Assembly (NCBI GenBank): GCA_900073065.1
Contig: FJOG01000007.1
Location: forward strand, 815,848 to 879,847
DNA length: 64,000 nt
Direction of reading: 5' to 3'
Source: Phialocephala subalpina
Lineage: Eukaryota; Ascomycota; Leotiomycetes; Helotiales; Mollisiaceae
Shown here: one piece after another, positions 9,357 to 20,550 of the stretch
How the letters are laid out: every line of letters starts with the position of its first letter
Position numbering within the stretch: the first letter of the stretch is position 1
The notes under the pieces: model-generated
What the model saw: only the letters and a program-made list of their open reading frames with translations
What the model was told of the DNA's origin: nothing
Databases searched by the model: none
Made by a program: the position numbers and the translations under genes

Positions 9357-11194
9357 AGTCAAACCCCCTAGAAGTGGGCCCCCCCCCTGTTCTGGGCCAC
9401 CTCGCTTAGCACACCGCCATTACCCTACTACCTACTTTAACCTTAAATATTTTTATTATTCCTTAATAAAACTCTTCCAAATTTTGCAAGTTATTAAAGC
9501 CGATTATAAATCCCTTATATACGGAAGCTAACGTCTAATATGCACTTAAAGACGTGGCAAATGGGAAGTCCTTGCGAAAATCTTCTCTCGATTAAGGTGT
9601 ACCAAGGGGCACTCTTTAACATAAAGTACTTGGCATTCTTCCTAAAAAAGAGGCTTATACGCATCTATAAAGGCTTGCCCCGATCTAGGAGCAACGTCTT
9701 ATAGACTGGGTATTAGTTTAAGAAAGCCTAGGGCTTAACCCTATATATGCATAAATCAAAGCTTTTATTAGCTGTATTTTGGCTTCTCGACGCGATGTTA
9801 TACCACTCGGAAAACGTTAAATAGCTGGATTTCTTCGCCGGAATCTTATTCTTAAGACCAAAAAGCAATTTAGAATCGATTTTATGCGTATTAATAATAT
9901 TATATCTAATATTATTAAAGCTTAATTTCAAAAATTGGAGATACTAGCGATTAAAGTAATTAAAATTAAAAACCGATAAAATATAAATAAAGCAGGGATT
10001 ATAGAAAGCCAAGGGGAGAATAAATTAGTGGTTAGAAATACTAAGAAACGTTTTATTCAAAAGAAATAACTAGGTTTTAAGGCTTAGACCTTATTTATTG
10101 AGTGTATCTCTCCGAGTGGCCGAGTTATCTTTCCGATCGTTATATTTAAAGGAAAATCAGTTTAATAATAATAGTTTCCTATGGGATTAAAAGAGTATAA
10201 AGGCTAGAAGTTTACCGCAACCGATAATAGATAAACATTTAATAATACTACTTTAGAGTAGTTATAAACTATCTTTATACTTCAAATGGTACCACGTGAC
10301 CCAAAAGAGCCCCGTTTACTTATATTAGATAGCTATAAGAGCCATGAGATAACAAAATTCATATGGGAGTATTTTTCGAATAATATCTACTTGTTATTCT
10401 TACCACCGCATATTTCACATATGCTTTAACCTTTAGATTTGTTTATTTTCTCCTCCCTTAAATCCGCTTACCGAAAGCGGTTAAATTCGCTATCTCTTAT
10501 TAACGATTCAACGCCTATAGGGAAGCAAAACTTCTTGAAATATTATAAGTAAACTCGAATAAATACTTTAACAAAAGAAAACTACAAAGCGAATTAAAAA
10601 GCCTTAAGTTTATAGCCACCAAATATCTCGAAGCCTCTTATAAACCGATTATTACTTAAGAATAATAATAAAGCGGCCGAGAAACTTTTATAATTATTAG
10701 GAAAAGATATAATACCTAAATGGATTTAGGATTTATTATTTGGAGTTTAAAAAACCCCTTAAAAAAGTAAAGATATCCGAGAATAATCAAGGCAAATCAC
10801 GAGACTTAAGGAGATTAATACGGCAACTACTAGGGTGCTTTTTAGGAAAATAGCTAAGGGCTTAGACGATAAGGACTTTATTATTACTTAGCAAGAGCGT
10901 AAAATCCAAGCATTAGAAGCTAAAGTAATCCAACTTGAGCCTAGAAAACGGCGGAAAATAAAGACTAGTCCAAATTCCAAGTTCGCTAATATCGAGAAGA
11001 TCTACAAGGCACAAATGGAAGCTAGGGACCGCCAAAATGTACCATTAGATTCCGATGATTTCCCTAGTATAGCCTCTACTTTATCTCATATATCTATTAA
11101 TTAATCAAAAAGTTATTCGCGGTCGAACCAAGTGGGTAGGAATTAAGCGAGGTGGCCCAGAACAGGGGGGGGCCCACTTCTAGGGGGTTTGACT
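9357..11194 (+). mobile_element. degenerate pogo/Fot1-like DNA transposon
   Basis: 1,838 bp flanked by TA (9355-9356 and 11195-11196), with inverted ends beginning AGTCAAACCCCCTAGAAGTG and containing GCCACCTCGCTTA. It is the same length class as the copy at 28599 and is colinear with it. The plus strand encodes a recognisable but dead transposase: KFTATDN near 10211, LLILD-type second Asp near 10320, LQPLDL-like third Asp near 10430, and a C-terminal NSKFANIEKIY region. Where the younger copy has TGG or CAA/CAG this one has TAG or TAA, the RIP signature. It is inserted in the last exon of the transporter pseudogene. Confidence 0.9.
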
Positions 11195-11534
11195 TACATC
11201 GACGATAATATACCCTGCGTATATAGTCACGTCAGCATTAAAATTATTCCGCGTTGGGATCGGTATACTCACATTATCGAGAACAGAAGCACCTCGCAGA
11301 CACACATCAATATTAGCACAGAAATCTGCCCAGTGGGATAACCTTCCTTAGCTTCTGAGCCTGAGTAAGCAAACCGTCCATAGAAACCTCCAATATTTGC
11401 GAAAACGAAGACGGCTATGCTCAAAGTTGTTTTCTTGGTGTGTCCAGCAGTATTTGGCGATATTAGACTTAGTTGTTGAACATAAGCTCCGTAGAAAGTG
11501 GTTGACTGAGATAGTCAGAATAAGTCAGGGTCAC

Positions 11535-11580
11535 TATCAGTTGGAGGTCACGTGGAACACTAAGTGGGTCCTTGTTTTAT
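11535..11580 (+). repeat. transposon-terminus-like sequence, left copy
   Basis: TA followed by TCAGTTGGAGGTCACGTGG and a further roughly 20 nt that recur in inverse orientation at about 13888-13935. It lies within the probable intron of the transporter pseudogene. No second end is visible nearby, so it looks like a solo terminus or a very short non-autonomous element. Confidence 0.55.
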
Positions 11581-13887
11581 GTGTATATAGTTTCAGCTTC
11601 CCCCCTTTCTTAAATCTACAGTCGATTCCATCTCACAGTCACATCTCAATCATTGCTCATAATATAAAGTCCGCCGAAAAGTGCCGCCTTGTTGTCTCGA
11701 CGGCTCTTCCAAAGCAATGCATTTCCAGCGATCGTAGGCACAATGAAAGCCATTGCGAGAGGGATTCGATAACGATGGAGTCTACATCCCAACGCATTAT
11801 CGCGACGTCAGTGATTGCTCTTACCCGGGTTCATCGTCTCCTACCCAGATGGGAGCATTGAAAGAACTGCCACACCAAAGGCTAGCATGCACCACTTCAG
11901 AGCTTCTTCATTCGAGTAGCCGAAAGAGGTAACAAGAGTCCTCCGAAACTGTAGTACTTAGTTCAGTTCAAAGTCTCGACGCCACTTGGGACTTTCCAGT
12001 CGGACTTACCTTCCGAGAGCACTATTGGCAAATGCAAAAGAAAAGGCGATGACGCAAAGTATGTACAGCTGCGATCCTTGAAAGCCTCGACAAATTGCTT
12101 CTTCTTGAGCTTCCTGGTTTGCATCCCAGTATTGTTGCTTTGGACTCTCATGACTGCAATTTTTCTTTCTCTTTCGGTTAGGAAAGCGCCTTTCATTGGC
12201 GAGTCAGGAAACCTCCAAAGCATGAGAATGCCGAAACCATTATTACAGATCCTAGAATAACATAGATCCACTTCTAGTGACTCTTTTCAAAGTGACCGCC
12301 AATATTCACCGCACCGTAATCAACTCCTTGCCCTATGATGCTACCCAAAGCTTGTCCTGAGATCCAGATCCCAATCCTGAGAGGTTGCTCTTCAGTCTTC
12401 TACCTTGAGACATGATTGTCAGTATCCTTTCGGAACACAAGACCTATGAAAGAAAGCTTACCACATGGCGCAAATAATGACAAACAGTGGGGTTGTCACG
12501 ACTTAGAAGCCGTAAAAGAATCTGGACAAGGTCAGATCGCGTGCATTGTCAAGTCACAACAGTTTTAGCGAACCTCAAGGCCATTATGTTTGCAAAATCC
12601 TTGCATACAATGAAAAGCAGGGCAAGTAATCCTGAATAGAGTACCATTCAAGAACTGAACTTTCCCAAGGGGAGGAATTGCACGATGATGAGCAGAGGAT
12701 ACTATGCCTAGACTTGCAGTCAGCATAAAAGCCTTCATATTTCCAGTTTTAAATGCGTACAAACATGGGGCCAAAGTTTGCAATTGATATACTCTATTGA
12801 TATTTAGTCAAATTCAGCTGGTAAGTGTCCGTCAACGTGTAAAGCTTCAAGTGTTTGATCAACCCAAGATTGCTGCTACCCCATAACTTTAGGTTTCGCT
12901 ATATTTGAGGAGGCATGCAATCAGCATCTGATTAGAGCATCATTAGCAGATAGATTTATTAGAGGTCATAGCCTGCTATACACCAAAGGAATCAGTCCCA
13001 GGTCAATTTTCCAAAGCAATTTGCGTTCTTCTTCTGCTGTCCTGGTAATGGGTTCTCTATCCAGGTTAAACACTAGGGCATCATCAATACCATTCAGGTT
13101 GACTCTTTTTTCTTCAAAATCAAAGGTCTGGCTTGGGATAGTATCCACTTGGTCGAAAGTTGGCACCTCCTCGTGTTTCTCCATTTTAGCGGACAGAGTG
13201 TGCAGTGACGCAGGATGCGAAACCTTGCTTGGAAAACGGAATGTAGGAGCAACTGGATGAATTAAAAGCTCAAAATTGTAGCAGCAGCGTTAATCATATA
13301 GTAGTGACGCTTCTCGAAATGTGCGGGGAGCATCCGGGGAATGCGGGGATAGCTAGAGAATACAGCATGCTAGAAACTTTTGTGAACAATAGCCGCTCGA
13401 ATAATAACACCACTTCATTGACTAGATTAGGTGATGCAAGTTAATTATTGATGGAGCATAGAAAATGGATCGCAAAGAGACAACATATGGCTGGCGAACG
13501 CCTCACTGGTAACCGGTTGTCCTTTTTGGCGATCAGCCCCTGATCGAAGCGACTAGTCATTCTGCCAAGAGACCGGTACCCCTCTCCGGCCAGCGAAGGA
13601 ACGTGGTGATTACTCGCGTTTGAGAGTTAGAATGCTGATGAATCCCTTGTTTAATTCTCCCCATCCGAAAAGAGATTGCATGTGAGTAGTTGTGATCAAT
13701 CAGGACCTCGGCAAAAGGTATTCCTCGCCTTTGAGAGATTTCCAGCAGTCCCCTAACACAAGAATCAGCTGCGAGGGTAAAGTCTTGGATTCATATCGTC
13801 TACCGAGATGCACACTAAGCAGCATGGCTCGTGAACGTCTTCTGAATCCGTCGAGCTATTTACTTCTCAACTCTTCTGCAATGCCAA

Positions 13888-13935
13888 AACAAAGAAAGGA
13901 TCCACTTAGTGTGCCACGTGACCTCCAACTGATAT
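13888..13935 (-). repeat. transposon-terminus-like sequence, right copy
   Basis: Reverse complement of the sequence at 11535-11580 with about two mismatches over the first 36-40 nt, bounded by TA on its outer side. It interrupts the 3' part of the coiled-coil pseudogene: the heptad-rich protein text stops exactly at the TA. Confidence 0.55.
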
Positions 13936-13939
13936 TCCT

Positions 13940-15284
13940 TTTCCAACTGCAGGATCTTGTCGTCTTTCGGACCCACAGCAGCAGAGACTGCCTTCCCGAT
14001 GAAGTCTTTGACCATGTCGTCGTTGGTGCGCAATGCCAAATTGACCGTCTGCAGCTTTGCCTTTTCTTCCTCTAGGCCTATGCATTTCTTCTCTAGTGCC
14101 AAGACTTCCTCCTCCTTGTCTTGGTGTTTTGCACCCCCGTCACGCGCTACACCCTTCTAGTAATCGCGTTCTTCCTTGACCTTCTCGATGTTAGTCTGCC
14201 TGGTGTCTAAAGGCTCTTTCTTCGCTATGGATTCAGAAGTAGCTGCCAGAGGGTTAGGTGTGTCGCTGCCCTGGTTGTCTGTTCCAGTTGCAGCACCTTC
14301 AGCACCCCTAAGTAACAACTCCAGTTCAAGGATCTTGTTCTAGTAAGTGGCCAGTTCGATGTTGTTCTCTTCGTTGGCTTTGGCGAGCTCCTTATCCTTC
14401 TTTGCACGGAGGTTGTCGAGTACGATTGTATTATTCTTTCGCTCTTCAGCGAGGGCTGTCTCAATATCCCTGGCCTTCTCTTCCTTGACATGAGAGAGAT
14501 CTTTTTCAGCCTTGACACGAAGCCATACTTCTGAGGCTTTGCTTTCCTTCATATCGGCAAGATCTTTCTTCAGCCCCTCAATCTCCTTGTTTGTCTTGGC
14601 GTTCAGATCCGAGAGCTTTTCGGACAATGCCTTGGCACGATCCTCCTCTCGCCCAGTTGTTGAATTGGCGTCTTTGAGCTTATGCTTAAGGCCCTTAATT
14701 CTCTTTGCTGATTGCCGTTGGCGTCTATTAATGATTGTACGTCTAGCTCGAGGTCCTGCTTGGATTTCGTCAAGGAGCTGGCTTGCTGCTGAAGATTCTT
14801 CTCGGCCTCGATCATCGACGCAAATCTCTTTTTCCAAACCAGCAATCCTTTCTGTGCTCAAAACATCATCGCCGATCCTGGAGGATTGGGACGGCAACGC
14901 GTCGTTCGCGAAGTCGAGCTGTCGTTGAAGATTTGTGTTGGTTTCTGCCAATCCCTTGTTCTTCTTTTCGAGGCTATCGTTCTCTCCGATGAGCTGCGAT
15001 CTCTCCCTTGAATGTTCCTACTTCATCAAATATTCATCCCGGAAAAGTTTGTTGACGTCTTTCTTCATCCTGTCCTTGACATCTAACACTTCCTTCTCAA
15101 GCTCTTGAATACGTTGATCCTTCGACTACGCATCAGCTGCAACGGGGGCGGAGGTTTCTTCCATCTGGGCCTTTCAATTAGTTGCGGGAACCGTCAAGGC
15201 TGGGAAGGGAGACTGACCTTTTGTCCATAGGCTTCTGGCTGAGCCTTGGAAGCGGGTTTCTGGTTGTTCTTGCCGTCCATTATG
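13940..15284 (-). pseudogene. coiled-coil protein pseudogene with four amber stops
   Basis: Starts at ATG 15284 (MDGKNNQKPASK). A small intron follows (gtcagt...gaaag), then a long Lys/Glu/Leu/Gln-rich heptad protein. In one continuous frame there are four TAG codons (15126-15128, 15018-15020, 14340-14342, 14157-14159), and two compensating frameshifts near 14840 and 14700. All four stops can be explained by CAG to TAG, which fits RIP leaking from neighbouring repeats. The 3' end is cut by a transposon-terminus-like sequence at 13935. The original protein was a long, soluble, probably dimeric coil; its function is not deducible. Confidence 0.75.
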
Positions 15285-16880
15285 TAGGATCGGCGGTATC
15301 GTTGATTCGAGTAAAGGCGATTGGATTGATGGCAAGCCGTGATCAAAAGCTGTGATGCGCGAATTTGTTGTAGGGGTTGACAGTGGAATGGCTCTGGCAA
15401 AGAAAAAAAGGACAAGATGGTCGTTGAAATATGTTTCGGTGCACGGGCCACCAAGGAGCAATTCACCGAACACTTTGGTGCAAGAGGTACAAGGCTGTGA
15501 TGCGTTCGAAGCCGTCGGCTTCAAGATGCTGATTGAACTTGTGCCTTCGTCAGCCAAAATTCTGATAACTGCGACACCTCGAGCGCTGGTCTAGACGCAG
15601 TATTGTTCCGCGCTTTCCTCGGTGCACACCAACTCTCAGAATACGTTCAAGAGGCGCAAGCGAGGTTTCCCCTTTTCAAGGACGAAGTGATTACATGCAG
15701 GTGAAAAAGAATAGAGCCGCATCAGAGGTAAGCAAATCCTAACCAGCATGGTCAGTACTGCTGTTAGTGCAGCAGAAGGAGCTTTGAAATTAAGGCATTC
15801 CTCAAGACTAGCTCAGGGACCCAGTGTCGAGGACTGTGCCCCGAACAAGAATGGGAGACTCACTGACACCATTGTACGCCCGATTCGAAGTAGGGCCACC
15901 ACATCCTCCCCATCCAGGACCATCCTTCGAAGGCATCCTCGAACCGCTCCTGCAAGCGATCAGAATCTTGTCCAACGAACCCCTTCGTGCTCCTCAATTC
16001 CTCTCCACCTCCATCTCGAGCGATCCAATGAAGAAACAAAGAATGCTATACATAAAGAAGACGAGAAGAGGATATGAAGGCAAAAGCTTGGGAGAAGCAG
16101 CGCCCAGACCAAAGATATCAAAACTCTCATATATCTACGGCCAGGGCTGAAAAGCAAGCTTCCCTAGGGCCACTGAAGGACCACCAAACACTACATGACG
16201 AGCGAAATGGTAGCTGCGAGAACTCTACGATACTACTATGAACACAAACTCCAGACTCCGCCGACAGCAAGCAGCAAGCAGGTTAGGTAGAGGGAAGCAT
16301 GAGGGGACCACCCGATACAACAGCAACAGAAGGAGAAGCCTAGCAGTTCCACTCGTCGCAAATGCCAAGGACTTTCAGGTGTGACTTTGCCTTTTTGCGT
16401 CCCAGTAACTTGGATGTCAAACCCATACTCTTCGTGGCCATTGGCATGATTAGGAATCGCATCCACACGCCACAAGCAGGAAGTTGTGATGCTCTCTGCT
16501 CCTGATGGCAAGCAAACTGGAAGGAAGCCTCTGCCAGCAAGCCCACAGACCCCCCGAGACTTCTCGAAGCTGTACTGTTTGGCAGCTCGGCATCTACAAA
16601 CCATCAATTGCTTGCACACGCACCAGTAAGCCTCTGCAATCAGTTCTTTCATCAATCATCGCCCATTCATTCCATTACAGTCCAGCCACTCCCAAGCGCC
16701 TCGCAACCCCATGTCAAATGGCAAGAAATGCTATGGTATCCATGCAATACGCAAGTCGCACCAATATCCGAATGCATCCCCAAGCAATCAGTCTCTACCT
16801 CCGTCGAAAATCGATGCAAATTGTACCTATCCATGTCTACTTCGTCTCTCGTCTCTCGGTTTGGTGGTCAAGGGAGGTGC
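15285..16880. other. gene-poor stretch
   Basis: About 1.6 kb with only short ORFs. A 139-codon minus-strand frame (16236-16655) has protein-like text in its centre but no ATG at its first codon and a low-complexity Cys tail, so I do not call it. Part of 16160-16880 is probably the 3' UTR of the C2H2 gene that ends at 16881. Confidence 0.4.
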
Positions 16881-17923
16881 TTAAGCAGAAGCAGCAGCAG
16901 CGTCGCCCTTGAAGATCTCGGGCCAGCACTTCTCCTTGGTCCAGATCTTCTGGTCGTGGGTTTCGGCGTGGACTTCGAGTTGCTTCAGATTGGTGTTGAC
17001 GATCTCCTTCTTGCAGTTGGCGCCTAGATGCGCGACACGAGTATCAGCAAGTCCACCTCAAGTACAGCAGAAGGATACTGCTCTGCTGGGATAGGAATTC
17101 TCGCTCTATCTTGGGGTGCGTGCCGGGGATGTGGCAGGGGTTTTCCATCTGGACAAGTTGCGGCAAACTCGCTGGAGCAGCTTGTGGCCTGGAAAGATGT
17201 TGACGCTCAACTTCCTCTCTTCTGTCGCAAGGATCGTGCCAAAAGGACTGTGGTTGGCAGTTCTGCGGGGAATAGCTTGGCTAACTCGTAGGAGCAGCAT
17301 GGTTCCTTGAAGCAGATTTCTTCGCTCCTTCTTCTCTTTTCTCTCCCACCGCACCTCCCGGGGAAGTAATGCAAGTATTTCCCCGCTTATAAGCGTGGCA
17401 GACTCGCTGGAGCAGCATCTTGCCTTGGCCTATCCTCAACTTCCTCCCTGGTATCTCCCGCCCTGGTATCATCCCCTTCTTCTTGCTTCCCTCTCACCCC
17501 ACTAACATAGCCCAGTATCCTCCTCCCACACCTCAAGAACCCCTCTTCTTTGACCAGAAGTAGACACCACAGAACGAAACTACACGAGGAATATAACGAA
17601 GGAGGCAGAGGAAACCCACAAAGACTAGTCGGCTTCGGTGCCTTGACTGGAAGACCATTCGCCTTGACCGGTGCTCTCGTACCCGCAGCCTCAGCTTTGC
17701 GGTGTTCGCGTTGGACCTGCACACATATACCCGTCAGCCTCATTCTTCATATCTCTTCATTTAAATTTGCTCCATCCATCCCAAACCCTCCACTGGCAGA
17801 CTCGTAGACAGCAGAAGTGGCGGGGCAGCCTACAGGTGGGGTGCCAATCACCAAGGGAAAGGCAAGGAAGGAGGGGATGGGAAAGCTGGGGGAACTGACC
17901 TTCATCTTCTTAGAGACAGGCAT
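16881..17923 (-). CDS. small C2H2-type zinc-finger protein (87 aa)
   Basis: Three exons join exactly in frame: 17900-17923 (MPVSKKMK), 17620-17716 and 16881-17023. The second splice recreates LCANCKKEIVNTN, giving a C-x2-C...H-x4-H finger (CANC, then HAETH) in an otherwise basic protein with a PVKAPKPTS linker and a C-terminal EKCWPEIF. This resembles the conserved small fungal zinc-finger proteins related to the ZNF706/4F5 group, by memory of the pattern only. The second intron is long (about 596 nt) for this genome and holds three diverged repeats. Likely nucleic-acid or protein binding in nucleus or cytosol; inferred. Confidence 0.85.
17145..17440. repeat. three diverged tandem repeats (about 117-bp period) inside an intron
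   Basis: AACTCGCTGGAGCAGC-type cores recur at about 17166, 17283 and 17400, each followed by a CTTG/CCTGG segment and preceded by a GGCA-rich stretch. They lie wholly within intron 2 of the small zinc-finger gene and account for its unusual length. Confidence 0.6.
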
Positions 17924-18891
17924 CTTGACTTCTTTCCTCTGTGTATGCGGTGTATTTGGTTTGGTACGGTGTTGAGGGAGGTGGGGTGAAGTCTTTTGTT
18001 TTTGCAGTCAAAATTCAGTGACAAAGGCTGAAAGGGTCCCATTTGGCGAGGCGCTAGATTTAAGCTTATTTATTCGGGGATTGTGGTAACGCCGATGGAG
18101 GTGACAGAAAGGGATGGAACGAAGGAACGATGGACACGAAGGTGAGTTTCGAGCTGTGTTGGATAGTTGAAACTTGGAATGGAAGGAGCGGTGCGCGAGA
18201 AGGTGAGTTGATCAAGTCCGGGTTAGATTGAAAGTGAATGTAGCCATTTGAAGGAAAAGTCAGGTCTTCGAAGAGTCACATAGCATATTCATAAATGAGG
18301 TGCCAGTTAATAACCATCAATTCATCGAATCCGCTTCAGCAACGCTCATGAAAATGGACTAATGCCACCGAGCTTTGAGCCATTCCAGCGCTAGCAATAC
18401 AAATACAGATATCAGACACATCTCCTCGTTGCATCTCCATTTCATCATCATCTCTGCACACATCCGGATCCCCGCTTTAGGCACAGAAAACATAGCCTCT
18501 TGCCCGCCCATGCGAAAGAAGTCCCCAAAGCCAGACCATATTTCCCACTCAGAGCCCAGACCTTAAAAGGGAATATGCCAATGTTGAAACGCCGTCCCCA
18601 AAGAAGCCGTGTATCGCGCACAATGAAAGGAGAGGATGGCCTAAGCCAGGATTTATGTTGGTCTCGCGCAGGAAGCTCGAGGTCTGAACAGCTCGTTGTC
18701 GAATTCGTGGAGCGAGATCTTGTTGATGACCCGACCTCTTGCGACTGAAAAGAGGCCGTTCAATCATCCTATGCCAAACGCATATTACCGTAAGCCTTTC
18801 TAGATGTACCAGATATGGACTTGTATGATCAGTACAGATGGATGCCCTCCAAGATAATCGTAATTGTGTCATCGGTTCACCACACGTCTCT
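17924..18891. other. intergenic stretch between the zinc-finger and PPZ-type phosphatase genes
   Basis: The left half (17924-18370) is the zinc-finger gene's upstream region, with GGA-rich text. The right half probably includes the phosphatase 3' UTR. No supported gene. Confidence 0.4.
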
Positions 18892-20550
18892 CTAAACACT
18901 CTGTGGGATAAAACCAGAAGGTGGCGGACTGTTCAGCATGCTGTTACGTTTGTTTCGACTCTTCTTCATCTGACTCTTGAGTGCGCTCGAGTCCAGAGGC
19001 TTAAGAAGCTCAAAGCTGCACAGCAGCTCGGTTGAAACGCTCATGACCGCACCGTAATTGTCGAATTCTCCACAGTAATTAGGTGCAGAGAAGACCGTCA
19101 CCAGAATTCGATCCTCAAAAAACTCATATCCGTCTTCAACAACCATATGTGCCCGGCAGACCAAGTCGAAGTCGTGTCTTGACAGGAAGTCCGTGATAAC
19201 TTTCTTGCCAAAAGAGTAACTGACACCTCGTTCGCTAGTTTCCCAGTCCTTCTCTTGATCTGCGGGATCAGACCAGAGGAGATCGTTCAGTAGACCATAA
19301 TCTGGCACGTCGGTCGGCCGTGCAATGTTTCGAATATCGTCCATGTGGCTGAGGGCAGGAGAAAGTCCGCCGTGCACGCAGAAAATCTTTCCGGCAACAA
19401 TAGCAGCAATAGGAAGCTATATCAACTGTCAGATAATTTCTACCAGCATTACCAGGGAACTTACACAATTAAATGAATCCACAAACGTCTTCCAGATCTT
19501 TACGTTGCATCTCCGCTTGCACTCGTCATAAAATCCATAAACCCTAGTGACATTGGCGCATTCGTGATTGCCTCTCAGCAAGAAGAAGTTCTCGGGGTAC
19601 TTGATCTTATAGCACATGAGCAGCAGTATGGTTTCCAAAGAATGCTTGCCTCTGTCCACATAATCTCCTAGGAACAGAAAGTTCGAAGATGGAGGGAAGC
19701 CGCACATCTCAAACATTCGGATCAGGTCGGAATACTGTCCGTGGATGTCGCCCACAATCTTCACAGGAGCTTCCAACTCGATCAATGGCGGTTGTTCTAA
19801 CAGAATTTCCCTTACTCTGGAGCATATAGAGGTGATTTCCGCATTTCTGAGAACAACACCCTTCGTACTCTTCCCCGCGTATCCAGCGTCCAAGAGTCGC
19901 TTGATATAATCATCGATGTCCGAATCCTTCAAATCTCCCATAGCCATCCCCGGAGTACCGTCTTGTTCGGGCGCAGTTTCCAAGGCATCATGTGTGATCG
20001 GATTGATTGTATTCGCTCGTTTGACAAGGATCGATGCACCAGCTGCTTGCGGGTGAATGTGTGGGTTAGTTCCACCAGATGGAGGCTGATCAGAGACGTG
20101 GTCAACTTCTCCGCTTCGTTGTGCCGCATCGACGTCATGATGCCCTGCTCTCATAGACGCTGATTGAATCGGGGATGGAGGAGGCTCCGGGTTATCCAAA
20201 GTCGCGGTGCCATCTGGTGATTCGGCATCAGGAGATGTTGGCGATGAGATTGGAGAGTCTTCAACATTTAGCGGGCGTCCTGAACGAGCACTTTTTCCAG
20301 ACTTAACTGACGCACCATCTGATCGGTCTGCAACCTGTTCACCATTGACTAAGCCTGATGTGGAGTTTCGCGGACTGTCTGTTTTGCCTCGAATTTTGGA
20401 GCCCAAAGAGGAGCGGAATGATCGCGTTGATTCTTTGGTATCCGCCTTGCTGAAGGAAGGGTACGATTGGAGGTTGTCACTAAGTGACGCCTGGGACGCA
20501 CCGCCTTTGGGTGAGTTCGCTCCAGAGCCTTTGGAGGGTTGGTTTCCCAT
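18892..20550 (-). CDS. ppzA: Z-type Ser/Thr protein phosphatase (PPZ/Pzl family)
   Basis: Two exons, 19465-20550 and 18892-19416 (intron gtaagt...gatatag, in phase), give 536 residues. The protein starts MGNQPSKG, a textbook N-myristoylation signal. A Ser/Pro-rich disordered extension of about 220 residues follows, then a full PP1-like catalytic domain. The metal and phosphate ligands are present: GDIHGQ (267), GDYVDRG (295), RGNHE (326), and HGGLSP and [11 protein letters not shown] in exon 2. In yeasts PPZ phosphatases regulate monovalent-cation homeostasis, wall integrity and translation fidelity at the plasma membrane; the same role is inferred. An in-frame ATG two codons upstream exists, but the MGN start is required for myristoylation. 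The symbol is by family analogy. Confidence 0.92.

Larger units (their letters stand above)
9244..13184 (-). pseudogene. DAL5-like allantoate permease family MFS transporter, broken by a transposon
   Basis: Minus-strand fragments appear in transporter order. An N-terminal tail from ATG 13184 reaches LLWKIDLGLIPLV. The mid-region (about 12430-11970) has GIWISGQALG-like text, then FPDSPMKGAFLTERER. GNALLWKS/RRDNKAALFGG lies near 11700, an intron follows (acceptor ctcag near 11515), and then STTFYGAYVQQLSLIS and AGHTKKTT. After another intron (gtgagt...gcag), a last exon reads YYRRCNEAKEAEAAEHPES and ends in ENVMFRYSY, TAG 9244-9246. The last exon is split at a TA by the pogo element 9357-11194. 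Several frames are lost and there are in-frame stops (for example TGA for the expected Trp before LSQSTTFYG). Intact members import ureides or other organic anions at the plasma membrane; this copy cannot. Confidence 0.85.

Noticed and set aside
11535..13935. A single composite transposon spanning both TIR-like ends
   Set aside because: The transporter pseudogene reads continuously across the left end through a probable intron, so the left end looks like an insertion into that gene and not the border of a 2.4-kb element. Kept as a finding, not as a mobile element call.
13940..15284. TAG read-through or recoding as Gln
   Set aside because: The same gene has two frameshifts and a transposon-cut end, and intact genes nearby use TAG as a stop.
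16236..16655. 139-codon minus-strand ORF
   Set aside because: No ATG start, low-complexity Cys/Leu tail, no recognisable domain; probably 3' UTR.
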